In this document: positions 9,153-18,957 of the stretch, piece by piece | Position numbering within the stretch: position 1 is the stretch's first letter | Layout of the letters: each line of letters opens with the position of its first letter | Source: Deltaproteobacteria bacterium | GTDB taxonomy: Bacteria; Desulfobacterota; Desulfobacteria; Desulfobacterales; SURF-15 | Assembly: GCA_024644775.1 (NCBI GenBank) | Contig: JAHEHB010000019.1 | Span: 1 to 26,404, forward strand | Length of the DNA stretch: 26,404 nucleotides | Direction: 5' to 3' | Position numbers and translations under genes: made by a program | The notes under the pieces: generated by a model | The model's database searches: none | The model's input: only the letters and a program-made list of their open reading frames with translations | Told to the model about the DNA's origin: nothing

Positions 9153-10526
9153 ATGGCAACCCAAAAAAATCGATACAAGAAATTTTGGCTGATAGTCGCA
9201 ACAGCCATTGTATTTTGGACCATTGGTTCAGGCTTCCACCGCGATTTGTTCGCAACCAACGAAGAAACATATAAGGGCTTGAAATTGTTTTCAGATGTCA
9301 TTGAACTCGTGGAAAAAAATTATGTCGATTCGGTGGATACAAAGGAGCTTATTCAAAAGGCCATACAAGGTATGGTTCGTAGTCTTGATCCGCATTCCTC
9401 ATTGTTGCCACCAGAGGCTTTCGAAGAACTCCAGGTCGATACCCACGGAGAATTTGGCGGCATCGGTATCGTGATAACAATGGAGAAGGGAATCCTTGCC
9501 GTGATTTCACCGATCGAAGGAACCCCGGCCTACCGGGCAGGTGTACAAGCGGGTGATAAAATCATCAAAGTTGACGGTGAGCTGACCCAAGATATGGAGC
9601 TATGGCAGGCCGTCAAAAAAATGAGAGGGCCGAAAGGGACCAGCGTTGTGATAACGGTCGCTCGAGAAGGTACACCGAAACCGATTGAATTTACGCTGAT
9701 TCGCGATTTGATTCCCATAGAGAGCGTCAAATGGATTTCGCTTCAGCCAGGCTATGGGTATATCTGGATTACGAATTTTCGAGATAGTTCGCACGAAGAT
9801 CTCCTTGAGGCATTAGACCTACTTGAATCCGACGAAGTGCCGCTAAAAGGACTCATCCTGGATCTTCGAGATAATCCGGGAGGACTTTTAAACCAAGCAG
9901 TTGAGATTTCAGATCTATTTCTCGAAAAGGGTAAAATCGTCTCTATCAAAGGACGTCAGGAAAGGCACACAAAAGTATTCTCGGCACACCCTAACGATAC
10001 GAAAAGGGAATATCCAATTGTTGCATTAATCAACGGAGGTAGCGCTAGTGCCTCGGAAATTGTTGCCGGTGCTCTGCAAGACAACAAACGTGCCGTTATT
10101 CTGGGTACGACTTCCTTTGGCAAGGGTTCTGTACAAACGGTAGAAGCGCTTCGGGATGGTTACGGTCTGAAATTTACCATTGCGCTGTATTACACCCCAA
10201 GTGGCCGGTCCATCCAAGCCAAGGGAATAGAGCCGGACATCATCGTAAAACAGCGTATCCTGGATGAAAAGGAAACCGCCGGGGATGAAGGCCTGTTGAA
10301 AGAAAAAGATCTCAAAAACCATCTGGAAGTGGCGCCCGAGGCCGACGAACCAGAAAAGGAAGATTCCGAAAAACAAAAAAAACAGATGGAGCGTATCCGC
10401 AGGCGGAATACCTCGAGGCACGGTCCTTTGGAATCTGAAAAGCTAAAGACGGACTATCAGGTGATGCGCGCTTTAGAAATGCTTATGAGCTATCACGTAT
10501 TTCGTGGGGAAAAGGAATCTCAGTAA
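9153..10526 (+). CDS. ctpA: S41-family carboxy-terminal processing protease (CtpA/Prc type)
   Basis: A 457-residue protease with an N-terminal membrane anchor (about 10-26), a PDZ domain (about 97-175, with GGIGIVI and GTPAYRAGVQAGDKI) and an S41 catalytic domain. The Ser/Lys dyad is visible: Ser299 in GGSASASEI and Lys324 in GKGSVQT, 25 residues apart as in CtpA. The last 90 residues are a charged tail rich in Lys and Glu. It acts in the periplasm on C-terminal regions of target proteins; in other bacteria such enzymes trim or degrade cell-wall hydrolases, which fits its place after the EnvC-like activator. AAAGGAG lies nine bases before the ATG, and only 33 bases separate it from envC. The native substrate is not shown. 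Confidence 0.93.
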   Translation: MATQKNRYKKFWLIVATAIVFWTIGSGFHRDLFATNEETYKGLKLFSDVIELVEKNYVDSVDTKELIQKAIQGMVRSLDPHSSLLPPEAFEELQVDTHGEFGGIGIVITMEKGILAVISPIEGTPAYRAGVQAGDKIIKVDGELTQDMELWQAVKKMRGPKGTSVVITVAREGTPKPIEFTLIRDLIPIESVKWISLQPGYGYIWITNFRDSSHEDLLEALDLLESDEVPLKGLILDLRDNPGGLLNQAVEISDLFLEKGKIVSIKGRQERHTKVFSAHPNDTKREYPIVALINGGSASASEIVAGALQDNKRAVILGTTSFGKGSVQTVEALRDGYGLKFTIALYYTPSGRSIQAKGIEPDIIVKQRILDEKETAGDEGLLKEKDLKNHLEVAPEADEPEKEDSEKQKKQMERIRRRNTSRHGPLESEKLKTDYQVMRALEMLMSYHVFRGEKESQ

Positions 10527-10529
10527 TAC

Positions 10530-11492
10530 ATGGCAAAACGTAAATCGCACCAGCCAAGAAAAACCACAAAAAAAAAAACCAAGAAGAAAAAACAGCATTT
10601 CCTTAAAGCATTTACGGGCGTAAGCATTTTGGCAGCCCTGGTTTTCATCGTTGCCGTTGTCGTGCACTATCATCGGGTGCAAAACGATACCGTTCGGCCG
10701 AAGACTCAGACGCGGCCGAAAAATCAGACGCGATTTAAAACACCTGCCTTTGAAATCTACCCCAAAAAGGAGATTCCGCCCAAGAAGCCGGTCGTTAAAC
10801 CAAAACCGCCGACACCCAAAAAACTTCCGCGTATTGCCATTATTATCGACGATCTCGGATACGATAAAAAGCTTGCCGAAAAATTTATCAAACTCACCCC
10901 CCGTTTTACGCTTTCGATACTTCCACACAGTCCATTTCAGAAAACGATTCTGCGATCGGCTCGTTCCAAAGGGATTGAAACGATGCTTCATTTGCCCATG
11001 GAACCCGAAGAATATCCTCGGATAGATCCGGGCCCCGGGGCACTTCTTACAACGATGTCTCCCGATGAGATCATCGATCGAGTCAACAAGAATCTGAACA
11101 TCCTGCCTTCAGTGAAAGGTGTCAACAATCACATGGGATCTAAAATGACCGGCAGGTCCACCCAAATGTATCAAATTTTTTCAGTGCTTAAAAAACGGAA
11201 CCTTTATTTTATTGATAGCAGAACCTCCCCCGATAGTTTATGTAGACCGTCTGCAAGGCTTTTGAGGATACCTTTCGGACAGCGGGATGTTTTTTTGGAT
11301 CACTCGCTGGATCCCAACATAATAAAAAAACAGATCAATGAACTTATCCGCATCGCCGTTACCCACGGCGAAGCCATCGGCATCGGACACCCTCATGAAG
11401 TGACTTACAAAATCCTTCGAAAAGAATTGTCTCGAATGAAAAAAAAGATTCGACTGGTCCCTGCATCTAGGGTGGTGCATTTGGTTGGATAA
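10530..11492 (+). CDS. Divergent polysaccharide deacetylase family protein (YibQ/DUF610)
   Basis: A 320-residue protein that starts three bases after the ctpA stop. It opens with a strongly basic stretch (KTTKKKTKKKKQ) and a membrane helix (about 27-47), then a Lys/Pro-rich linker (about 55-103). The divergent polysaccharide deacetylase domain runs from about 105 to 318, with AIIIDDLGYD, ETMLHLPMEP, NNHMGSKMT and YFIDSRTS. In E. coli yibQ also sits beside envC, so the linkage is conserved. The domain has the deacetylase fold, but an enzyme activity for this group is not established to my knowledge. It is likely a periplasmic domain anchored in the inner membrane with a role in cell-wall upkeep, inferred from its neighbours. 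Confidence 0.9.
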   Translation: MAKRKSHQPRKTTKKKTKKKKQHFLKAFTGVSILAALVFIVAVVVHYHRVQNDTVRPKTQTRPKNQTRFKTPAFEIYPKKEIPPKKPVVKPKPPTPKKLPRIAIIIDDLGYDKKLAEKFIKLTPRFTLSILPHSPFQKTILRSARSKGIETMLHLPMEPEEYPRIDPGPGALLTTMSPDEIIDRVNKNLNILPSVKGVNNHMGSKMTGRSTQMYQIFSVLKKRNLYFIDSRTSPDSLCRPSARLLRIPFGQRDVFLDHSLDPNIIKKQINELIRIAVTHGEAIGIGHPHEVTYKILRKELSRMKKKIRLVPASRVVHLVG

Positions 11493-11599
11493 ATGTTCAC
11501 CGACACCCTCATGACCCGTCTTGACTCAATTTTGATTTCGGATTATCCGATATGCCCGATGAAGCGGAATTTCCACTTCGGTTCAATCGGCATCCCGTA

Positions 11600-11628
11600 G
11601 TTGAATCAATTGGAAAACCACGCCCTAT
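11600..11628 (+). promoter_or_regulatory. candidate heat-shock (sigma-32-like) promoter for clpB
   Basis: GTTGAAT (11600-11606), then 14 bases, then CGCCCTAT (11621-11628) resembles the sigma-32 pattern CTTGAAA with N13-15 and CCCCATNT. clpB is a classic sigma-32 target. The match is imperfect (five of seven and about six of eight positions) and would give a leader of about 100 bases. Confidence 0.3.
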
Positions 11629-11654
11629 CACGACGCTAAACGCTCAAAATTAGT

Positions 11655-11682
11655 TTGACATTAAACGGTTAATGGTTAAATT
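11655..11682 (+). promoter_or_regulatory. candidate housekeeping promoter for clpB
   Basis: TTGACA (11655-11660) with a 16-base spacer and TAAATT (11677-11682) forms a plausible vegetative promoter, 55 bases before the clpB ATG. The spacing, the perfect -35 and the distance to the gene closely mirror the candidate in front of dnaJ. Confidence 0.35.
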
Positions 11683-11737
11683 CCAATCAAAATATTATTA
11701 ATAAAATATATTATAAAAAGTAATGTGAGGTTTTTGT

Positions 11738-14326
11738 ATGCGTCTTGATAAATTTACTATAAAATCCCAAGAGCTGGTTCAAAATGCTCAATCTCTCGCC
11801 TCGAGCTCTAACCATCAACAAATCGAACCGGAACATCTTTTGAGTGCGATGCTGAGCGAGTCGGAGGGATTCGTCCGATCCATGTTTCAGAAATTGGGTG
11901 TTTCCGCGGACACTATTGAACAAGAACTCAAACGCGATTTAAAGACCCTGCCCGAGGTCAGCGGGGCGGGCGATGTTTACATTTCACCCAGAACAAAACG
12001 CGTTTTGGATTCGGCGTTTTCTGAAGCATCCAAAATGAAAGATGAATATGTGAGCATCGAGCACATTCTGCTGGCTATTGTCGATGAAAAGACAGGGCAT
12101 GCAAGTGCGATTTTGAAACGATACGGTATCTTACGGGATTCGATTTTAAAAGTATTAATGGAGATTCGTGGATCCCAACGCATTACAGATCCAAATCCTG
12201 AAGAAAAATATCAAGCGTTAGATAAATTCAGCCGGGATCTCACCGATTTAGCCAAGCTCGGAAAAATGGATCCGGTGATTGGGAGGGACGAAGAAATACG
12301 CCGAATCGTTCAAGTCCTGTCGCGACGCACAAAGAACAATCCGGTTCTCATCGGAGAACCGGGTGTGGGTAAAACCGCCATCGTCGAAGGACTTGCCCAA
12401 AGAATCGTAGCGGGTGATGTATCAGAATCTCTGAAAAACAGACGACTGGTGGCATTGGATATGGGGGCGCTTATCGCCGGTGCCAAATACCGAGGCGAAT
12501 TTGAAGATCGCTTGAAGGCGGTTCTAAAGGAGATCGAACGAGCAGAGGGTGAAATCATCCTTTTTATGGATGAGTTACATACACTGGTGGGAGCTGGTGC
12601 TGCAGAGGGCGCCATGGACGCATCCAACATGTTAAAACCGGCGTTGGCCAGAGGAACCCTCCGATGCGTGGGGGCAACCACTTTAAACGAATATCGAAAA
12701 CATATCGAAAAAGACGCGGCACTGGAAAGACGATTTCAGCCGGTGATGGTAAGGGAGCCCACCATCGAAGACACCATTTCGATTCTTCGCGGACTAAAAG
12801 AAAAATATGAAGTTCACCATGGCGTGAGGATTAAAGATACGGCCATCGTTGCAGCAACCACCTTATCGCACCGCTATATTACGGACCGATTTTTGCCTGA
12901 CAAAGCCATTGACCTTATCGATGAGTGCGCTTCGAAACTGAGGATCGAAATCGATAGCATGCCGACTGAAATCGATGAAATACAGCGAAAGATTACCCAA
13001 GCGGAGATCGAGCGACAAGCGCTTAAAAAGGAGACGGATTCGGTTTCGAAAGAAAGGCTCGAAAAGCTAGAATATGAAATTGCTTCCATGAATGAAGAGC
13101 TGCTCGAAATGAAGGCTCACTGGCAAAATGAAAAAGAGTTGATTCAAGCCATTCGAAAAAACAAGGAACAACAGGAGCAGCTTGGAATCGAAGAACAACA
13201 GGCGGAAAGGGAAGGAAACCTGGCACGGGTTGCAGAGATTCGATATGGCAAAGCCGCAGAGCTGAAACAGCAGTTGGAGGAATCCAATCAAAAGCTTGCC
13301 CAGCTTCAATCCAATCAAAAGATGCTCAAAGAAGAAGTCGACGACGAAGACATCGCAGAGGTTGTCTCCCGATGGACCGGCATTCCAGTGAGCAAAATGA
13401 TAGAGGGTGAAAGAGAAAAGTTGATTCATATGGAAGCACGGCTCGGCAGGCGGGTCATCGGGCAGGCCGAAGCCTTAACGGCGGTTTCTAATTCAGTTCG
13501 CCGCGCCCGTTCCGGATTGCAGGATCCCAATCGTCCCATCGGATCCTTTATCTTCATGGGACCTACTGGTGTCGGAAAAACCGAACTGGCCAAAGCGCTG
13601 GCAGAATTTATCTTTGATGACGAGCAGGCGATGGTTAGAGTCGATATGTCCGAATATATGGAAAAACACTCGGTGTCACGACTCATCGGCGCCCCGCCTG
13701 GTTATGTTGGATACGAAGAAGGTGGATACCTGACCGAATCGGTTCGAAGACGTCCCTATTCGGTGGTACTGTTTGATGAAATCGAAAAAGCACACCCGGA
13801 AGTATTCAATGCGCTGCTTCAGATTCTGGACGACGGACGCATGACCGATGGGCACGGAAGAACGGTTGATTTCAAAAATACCATTATCATCATGACTTCA
13901 AATGTGGGCAGCCAGTGGATACAGGACTTAATGAGTACGGGTACTCAACGCGAAGAAATTGAGAAACGGGTGATGGAAGCGCTGCGGGCACAGTTTAAGC
14001 CCGAATTTCTGAATCGAATCGATGAGATTATTATATTTCATCACTTAACGGCAGAGCAGATCGGAGGCATTGTGGATATCCAGATCGAGCGGTTGGTCAA
14101 CCGTCTGGCAGACCATCACATTGAACTGTCTCTGGAAAACGATGCCCGCTCATTTCTTGCAGAAAAGGGGTACGACCCGGTTTACGGGGCACGTCCCTTA
14201 AAGCGTGCCATCCAACAATATATAGAAAACCCGCTATCGATGGAAATTCTTGAAGGGAACGTGAAGGAAGGCGATCGAATCAGCGCCGTTGTGACAGGTG
14301 ATCGTATTGGGTTTGAGGCCACCTAA
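11738..14326 (+). CDS. clpB: ATP-dependent chaperone ClpB (Hsp100 disaggregase)
   Basis: An 862-residue protein, the usual ClpB length. The Clp N-terminal double repeat covers residues about 1-145, the first AAA+ domain about 160-400 with Walker A GEPGVGKT at 206-213, the long coiled-coil middle domain about 405-530 (which separates ClpB from ClpA and ClpX), and the second AAA+ domain after it with GPTGVGKT at about 608 and the pore loop GYVGYEEGG. No ClpP-binding IGF loop is visible, as expected for a disaggregase. It works with DnaK/DnaJ to pull proteins out of aggregates. GAGG lies eight bases before the ATG. It is separated from yibQ by 245 bases holding two promoter candidates, so it is probably its own unit. 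Confidence 0.97.
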   Translation: MRLDKFTIKSQELVQNAQSLASSSNHQQIEPEHLLSAMLSESEGFVRSMFQKLGVSADTIEQELKRDLKTLPEVSGAGDVYISPRTKRVLDSAFSEASKMKDEYVSIEHILLAIVDEKTGHASAILKRYGILRDSILKVLMEIRGSQRITDPNPEEKYQALDKFSRDLTDLAKLGKMDPVIGRDEEIRRIVQVLSRRTKNNPVLIGEPGVGKTAIVEGLAQRIVAGDVSESLKNRRLVALDMGALIAGAKYRGEFEDRLKAVLKEIERAEGEIILFMDELHTLVGAGAAEGAMDASNMLKPALARGTLRCVGATTLNEYRKHIEKDAALERRFQPVMVREPTIEDTISILRGLKEKYEVHHGVRIKDTAIVAATTLSHRYITDRFLPDKAIDLIDECASKLRIEIDSMPTEIDEIQRKITQAEIERQALKKETDSVSKERLEKLEYEIASMNEELLEMKAHWQNEKELIQAIRKNKEQQEQLGIEEQQAEREGNLARVAEIRYGKAAELKQQLEESNQKLAQLQSNQKMLKEEVDDEDIAEVVSRWTGIPVSKMIEGEREKLIHMEARLGRRVIGQAEALTAVSNSVRRARSGLQDPNRPIGSFIFMGPTGVGKTELAKALAEFIFDDEQAMVRVDMSEYMEKHSVSRLIGAPPGYVGYEEGGYLTESVRRRPYSVVLFDEIEKAHPEVFNALLQILDDGRMTDGHGRTVDFKNTIIIMTSNVGSQWIQDLMSTGTQREEIEKRVMEALRAQFKPEFLNRIDEIIIFHHLTAEQIGGIVDIQIERLVNRLADHHIELSLENDARSFLAEKGYDPVYGARPLKRAIQQYIENPLSMEILEGNVKEGDRISAVVTGDRIGFEAT

Positions 14327-14675
14327 GATACTATTCCGGCCATTATCATTTAGACACATAATTACTTGGATTTGCTTAAATTCGATTATTTTTCGGAATC
14401 ATGGAAATTCCAAGCACCAAAAAACAATGACCAAAATACAAAACATTCAGATCAGCCGCGAGATACTAGATAACTCATTAGAATGTATTAATCACGCGCA
14501 GCGCAGGCGCTTGCGCCGCGTGTTGGATATTGGAATTTGAGTATTGCGATTTGGGATTTTTAGCCTGCATGTGAAGAATCAAATTGCTTTCTCTGGCTGG
14601 GTTGCAATCTACTTTGACGTTACTGTGGCAGAGAAGCCGGGACTTTCAAGTTTTCTGACATTGGTGGTGTTTCGG
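14327..14675. other. intergenic region between convergent clpB and atpF
   Basis: No gene is supported in these 349 bases. They contain an AT-rich first half, a GC-rich hairpin at 14493-14522, a GGAATT/TTGGATATT-like imperfect repeat tract at 14523-14561, and a loose inverted repeat (GCTTTCTCTG near 14586 with CAGAGAAGC near 14630). Two small open frames on the plus strand have no recognisable protein and one runs into atpF. Confidence 0.6.
14493..14522. terminator. GC-rich hairpin between convergent operons, possible bidirectional terminator
   Basis: CACGCG (14493-14498) pairs with CGCGTG (14517-14522) and GCGCA (14501-14505) pairs with TGCGC (14512-14516), with a two-base CA bulge and a six-base loop. 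It is an 11-pair, very GC-rich stem in AT-rich DNA, placed between the ends of clpB and the F0 operon. Neither side has a strong T run, so intrinsic termination is uncertain. Confidence 0.35.
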
Positions 14676-15254
14676 CTATTTAGATATAGTGCCGGCAATA
14701 AACCGATCGACGAATTTTTGAGCATCTTCTTTTGTAATTTCCCTTGGAAGCCTTTTCGCCGCCAAGTCAACGGCTGATTCTATCAGTTCTGATTTCAGCT
14801 GTTGTTTTGCCTGCAAAATCTGACCTCCAACACGACGTTTTGCATCTTCAATGATCTGTCGACTCTGACCGCTCGCATCATCGATGATCTGTTTTTTTCT
14901 CTTTTCACCTTGTTGCAATATACGGTCTTTGATATTTGAAAAACGGGTTTCGGCGGCTTTCAGCGAATCGAGTATCTCCTCAACCTCCTGGGTTGCCGCT
15001 TCTTTTTCTTCTTTTCTTCTTTCAAGCTCTTGAGCAAGCTTGTTTTTTTGCCCGGCCAGGAAGTTCTTCAAAGGGGTTTTGGCAACTTTTAGAATCAGCA
15101 AAACGAGTATGCCAAAATTGATCCATCGCAATATCAGATCGTAGGTCGACCGCCAACCGCTGCCGGTTTCGGCTGCCACACCATCGGTTCCCACGCCAAA
15201 TACGAAACAAATTACGCAGAACGCGATGAAAGCCCTGCTATTGAACCGTTTCAT
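14676..15254 (-). CDS. atpF: F0F1 ATP synthase subunit b
   Basis: A 192-residue peripheral-stalk subunit. It begins with a signal-peptide-like segment (about 1-28), then one membrane helix (about 40-60, LILRWINFGILVLLILKV), then a long charged helix rich in Lys, Glu and Gln that makes the stator stalk. The extra N-terminal hydrophobic segment is common in b subunits of Desulfobacterota. It overlaps the upstream b' gene by 17 bases. It is the last gene of the F0 operon: where delta, alpha, gamma, beta and epsilon genes usually follow, there is only a noncoding gap and the end of clpB on the other strand. Confidence 0.92.
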   Translation of the reverse strand: MKRFNSRAFIAFCVICFVFGVGTDGVAAETGSGWRSTYDLILRWINFGILVLLILKVAKTPLKNFLAGQKNKLAQELERRKEEKEAATQEVEEILDSLKAAETRFSNIKDRILQQGEKRKKQIIDDASGQSRQIIEDAKRRVGGQILQAKQQLKSELIESAVDLAAKRLPREITKEDAQKFVDRFIAGTISK

Positions 15255-15705
15255 TGAACAGCCTCCGATCCAATATCTTTTCTACAATATTCACCGCCAA
15301 ATCCTCAGATTCTTTTTGAACGTATCGTTTTGCCTCAGAGATCTGTGTGTCAATTTCTTTTCCGGTTTTCTCTCTTAAGATAAAAATTTCATTCATTGCT
15401 GCATCAACGATCTGTTTTGCTTCGTTTTTTCCGGTCTCTTCTAATTCTTTAGAAATCGCGTACGCTTCGTCTTTAACGGCATTCCCTCGGTTTTCGATCT
15501 CTGCCGAATACCGCACGACCTCTTTTTTCGCTGCTTCAATTTCTTGTGACATTTCCTCAAAATAGTGTTCCCGCTCACTCATGGCATTTCTTAGTGGACG
15601 AAACATGAGGCGATTGATGATAAACAAAAAGACTAAAAAAGAAAGTACCTGAATAATTAATGTCTCGTTGATGCTGATAAGTGAGGTATTGCTGATAATT
15701 TCCAT
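15238..15705 (-). CDS. F0F1 ATP synthase subunit b' (second peripheral stalk subunit)
   Basis: A b-type subunit of 155 residues from the ATG at 15705. A membrane helix near the N-terminus (IIQVLSFLVFLFIINRL) is followed by FRPLRNAMSER and a long charged coiled helix. A second b-like gene next to atpF indicates a b/b' heterodimer stalk, as in cyanobacteria and Desulfobacterota. A TTG at 15723 would add six residues and overlap the stop of the c subunit gene; I prefer the ATG because homology-like sequence begins there, but neither has a strong ribosome site. Overlaps atpF by 17 bases. Confidence 0.88.
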   Translation of the reverse strand: MEIISNTSLISINETLIIQVLSFLVFLFIINRLMFRPLRNAMSEREHYFEEMSQEIEAAKKEVVRYSAEIENRGNAVKDEAYAISKELEETGKNEAKQIVDAAMNEIFILREKTGKEIDTQISEAKRYVQKESEDLAVNIVEKILDRRLFNETVQ

Positions 15706-15719
15706 CGGGCCCAATCCAA

Positions 15720-17208
<1,489 letters not shown>

Positions 17209-17211
17209 GGA

Positions 17212-17886
17212 TTATTTTACCTGTACCGAAATATACACAACCGTAAGCATCGTAAACACAAATGCCTGAATCGTCCCGACAAATAGCCCAAAGAAAGCAT
17301 ACAGAAAAGGAGGGAGCAGGACACTGTAAGTGAGATACGATACAACAAGGATAATGATCGATCCACCCATTATGTTTCCAAAGAGACGAAAAGAAATGGA
17401 AACAACTTTCGCGAGCTCACCGATCACATTCAACGGTGCCATGAAAAAAATCGGTGAACAATATTCTTTAAGATATGTTTTGATTCCCTTGGATCGGATT
17501 CCTGCATAGTGGGCGATAATAAACCCCATGAGTCCTAAACCCAACGGCGTATTCAAATCCTTTGTTGGCTCCTCTAGATGCGGAAGAATTCCGATCCAAT
17601 TGGAAAGTACCAAGAACATAAACAATGCACACGTCAATGGGCCGTAGGTTTTTGCCAACTCCCTGTCTAGTGCATCTTCGGTGAGCTTGAAGAGCTGTGA
17701 AACAAATAATTCTCCCAACACCTGAATCGAACCGGGTAGAACCCCTTTTTTTCTTGTAGCCAAAATACCGAACGTGACAAGAGCAGCGATGACGAACCAC
17801 GTCATTGCAATGGCTTCAAGATTAAACGTCATCTTGTAATTGCCGATCGTAATAATCAGCTGATGTATCTTGCCTAACTCCTGCAT
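17212..17886 (-). CDS. atpB: F0F1 ATP synthase subunit a
   Basis: A 224-residue membrane protein with five to six helices. The conserved stator arginine is Arg167 in SISFRLFGNIMGG, equivalent to E. coli Arg210, which faces the rotor carboxylate. LSNWIGILP and PLNVIGELAK are other family marks. It forms the two ion half-channels next to the c ring. It lies 20 bases after atpI and three bases before the five-hairpin c gene; the AGGT used as that gene's weak ribosome site lies inside the end of atpB. Since this subunit must face both active and carboxylate-less hairpins, its helix-5/6 residues are of interest, but no odd change is obvious by eye. Confidence 0.95.
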   Translation of the reverse strand: MQELGKIHQLIITIGNYKMTFNLEAIAMTWFVIAALVTFGILATRKKGVLPGSIQVLGELFVSQLFKLTEDALDRELAKTYGPLTCALFMFLVLSNWIGILPHLEEPTKDLNTPLGLGLMGFIIAHYAGIRSKGIKTYLKEYCSPIFFMAPLNVIGELAKVVSISFRLFGNIMGGSIIILVVSYLTYSVLLPPFLYAFFGLFVGTIQAFVFTMLTVVYISVQVK

Positions 17887-17906
17887 ATCATGCTGCCTTT
17901 ACTCGT

Positions 17907-18290
17907 TTATGATTTCCGGATCGAGGAGAACAATGGATAAAAATGATCCACTAATATGACAAGTTGAACCATAAATATTCCCAAAACGGTTGTAAGAAGT
18001 TCGATCTGTTCCAGTTTAACGGCAAGCACAAGCGGTATCGCCAACAGGATATATCGAATACAAACGGAAAAAAAAGACCAAAAGTAGGTTTTGCCGGTGG
18101 ACTTACCGATTTTTAACGGTAGTGCCTCTCCCATTAGTATAAAGTTTAATACGCTAAAGATGGTACCCAGGACCAAGCCTTTTCCGAATCCTTTGTGGCC
18201 TGTCAGAATCAGAAGCAGTCCGAATACGATGGCAACCGCCATGGCTCTGGAACAATATTTTCGCTGGGTCTCCCTAATTATTTCCGCCAT
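17907..18290 (-). CDS. atpI: ATP synthase subunit I (AtpI-like membrane protein)
   Basis: A 127-residue protein with four predicted membrane helices (AVAIVFGLLLIL, GLVLGTIFSVLNFILM, FFSVCIRYILLAIPLVLAV, LLTTVLGIFMVQLVILV). The size, the GxxLGxxFSxLNF pattern and its place before atpB fit the AtpI family. AtpI proteins are thought to help assemble the c ring; in some Na+ enzymes this has been shown experimentally. That role would be notable here, because the ring must combine two very different c proteins. The start overlaps the end of atpZ by 17 bases. Confidence 0.85.
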   Translation of the reverse strand: MAEIIRETQRKYCSRAMAVAIVFGLLLILTGHKGFGKGLVLGTIFSVLNFILMGEALPLKIGKSTGKTYFWSFFSVCIRYILLAIPLVLAVKLEQIELLTTVLGIFMVQLVILVDHFYPLFSSIRKS

Positions 18291-18579
18291 TTGTTGACTG
18301 TGTGTTGTCTTTTTTATCTTTTACGGCAATTTCCATGATCTGACGATACGCCGTTATTGCGCCGCCGACAATCCCTAGTATCGTAAAAACGGTTACAAAG
18401 ATGCCTTTCGTCTCAAGCCATCCATCAAGTTTAAGCCCAATAAAGAAACAAAAAAGAATGCAACCGACCATCGTAAGGCCGAGCTGCATTATAATAGTCG
18501 AATTCTCAAGCCATGGCCGGTTTTTTTTAAAATCAAAAAACATCGCACCTACCAGGACCGGTTGCGATAACAAGGTCAT
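18274..18579 (-). CDS. atpZ: AtpZ/AtpI-family small membrane protein
   Basis: A protein of 101 residues from the ATG at 18579, or 89 from an ATG at 18543, which has a weak AGGTG site in front and gives the more typical N-terminus (MFFDFKKNRPWLE). Two membrane helices (IIMQLGLTMVGCILFCFFIGLKLDGWL and FVTVFTILGIVGGAITAYRQI) with LDGWL between them are the mark of the AtpZ family, which heads many atp operons. The C-terminal tail is short and rich in Lys, Asp and Asn. First gene of the F0 operon. Function not settled; proposed to aid F0 assembly or Mg2+ uptake together with AtpI. Confidence 0.8.
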   Translation of the reverse strand: MTLLSQPVLVGAMFFDFKKNRPWLENSTIIMQLGLTMVGCILFCFFIGLKLDGWLETKGIFVTVFTILGIVGGAITAYRQIMEIAVKDKKDNTQSTNGGNN

Positions 18580-18957
18580 CTAAAATGCCCGGCCGTCATA
18601 CGTTAAGTACGATTCACGCGTGTCGAAAATTGGGACTAATAACAGGTTTGACAAATAATTGTCAAGCAGTTTAGCAAGGCGAAACATAAATTTTGTTTGT
18701 ACGACCTATTATTGCACATCGCGGATGGAAATACGACATAAGATGTCCAGTTTCTCCTGATTGGGTTGATAAACAAAAATAATTTGTAGTATGTTCAGAT
18801 TCGTCGTAATATCTTTCAAACAGAGAAGGGGCGATGTCCCCATTGGAATGTTGGAAAATTGGAATTGTGGAATGATGGGTAATAAGGAATTCTATCCATT
18901 AGAATTTCCGAGACGTTAAATAAATTTGTAACCTTAAACTGGAATCACGCTTTCCCG
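18580..18957. other. divergent intergenic region between the F0 operon and the DHH gene
   Basis: These 378 bases hold no supported gene. Seen in them: the inverted repeat with TTGACA on both strands at 18648-18665, a weak promoter-like pair on the plus strand (TTGATA at 18766, TAGTAT at 18787, only 15 bases apart), and a GGAAT-rich imperfect repeat tract at 18841-18890 that ends about 70 bases before the DHH gene start. The DHH ATG at 18958 has no clear ribosome site. Confidence 0.6.
18636..18665 (-). promoter_or_regulatory. candidate promoter of the F0 operon, with TTGACAA inverted repeat
   Basis: On the minus strand TTGACA (18665-18660) is a perfect -35; 18 bases on, TATTAG (18641-18636) matches four of six -10 positions. 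The -35 is one arm of the perfect inverted repeat TTGACAA-ATAA-TTGTCAA (18648-18665), so a second TTGACA faces the plus strand. The repeat could also be a regulator site. Confidence 0.4.

Noticed and set aside
8724..9164. 146-residue minus-strand open frame
   Set aside because: Antisense to the LytM domain of the EnvC-like gene; no ribosome site and no domain.
14298..14777. Two small plus-strand open frames after clpB
   Set aside because: Low-complexity products with no known domain; one overlaps clpB and the other overlaps atpF on the opposite strand.
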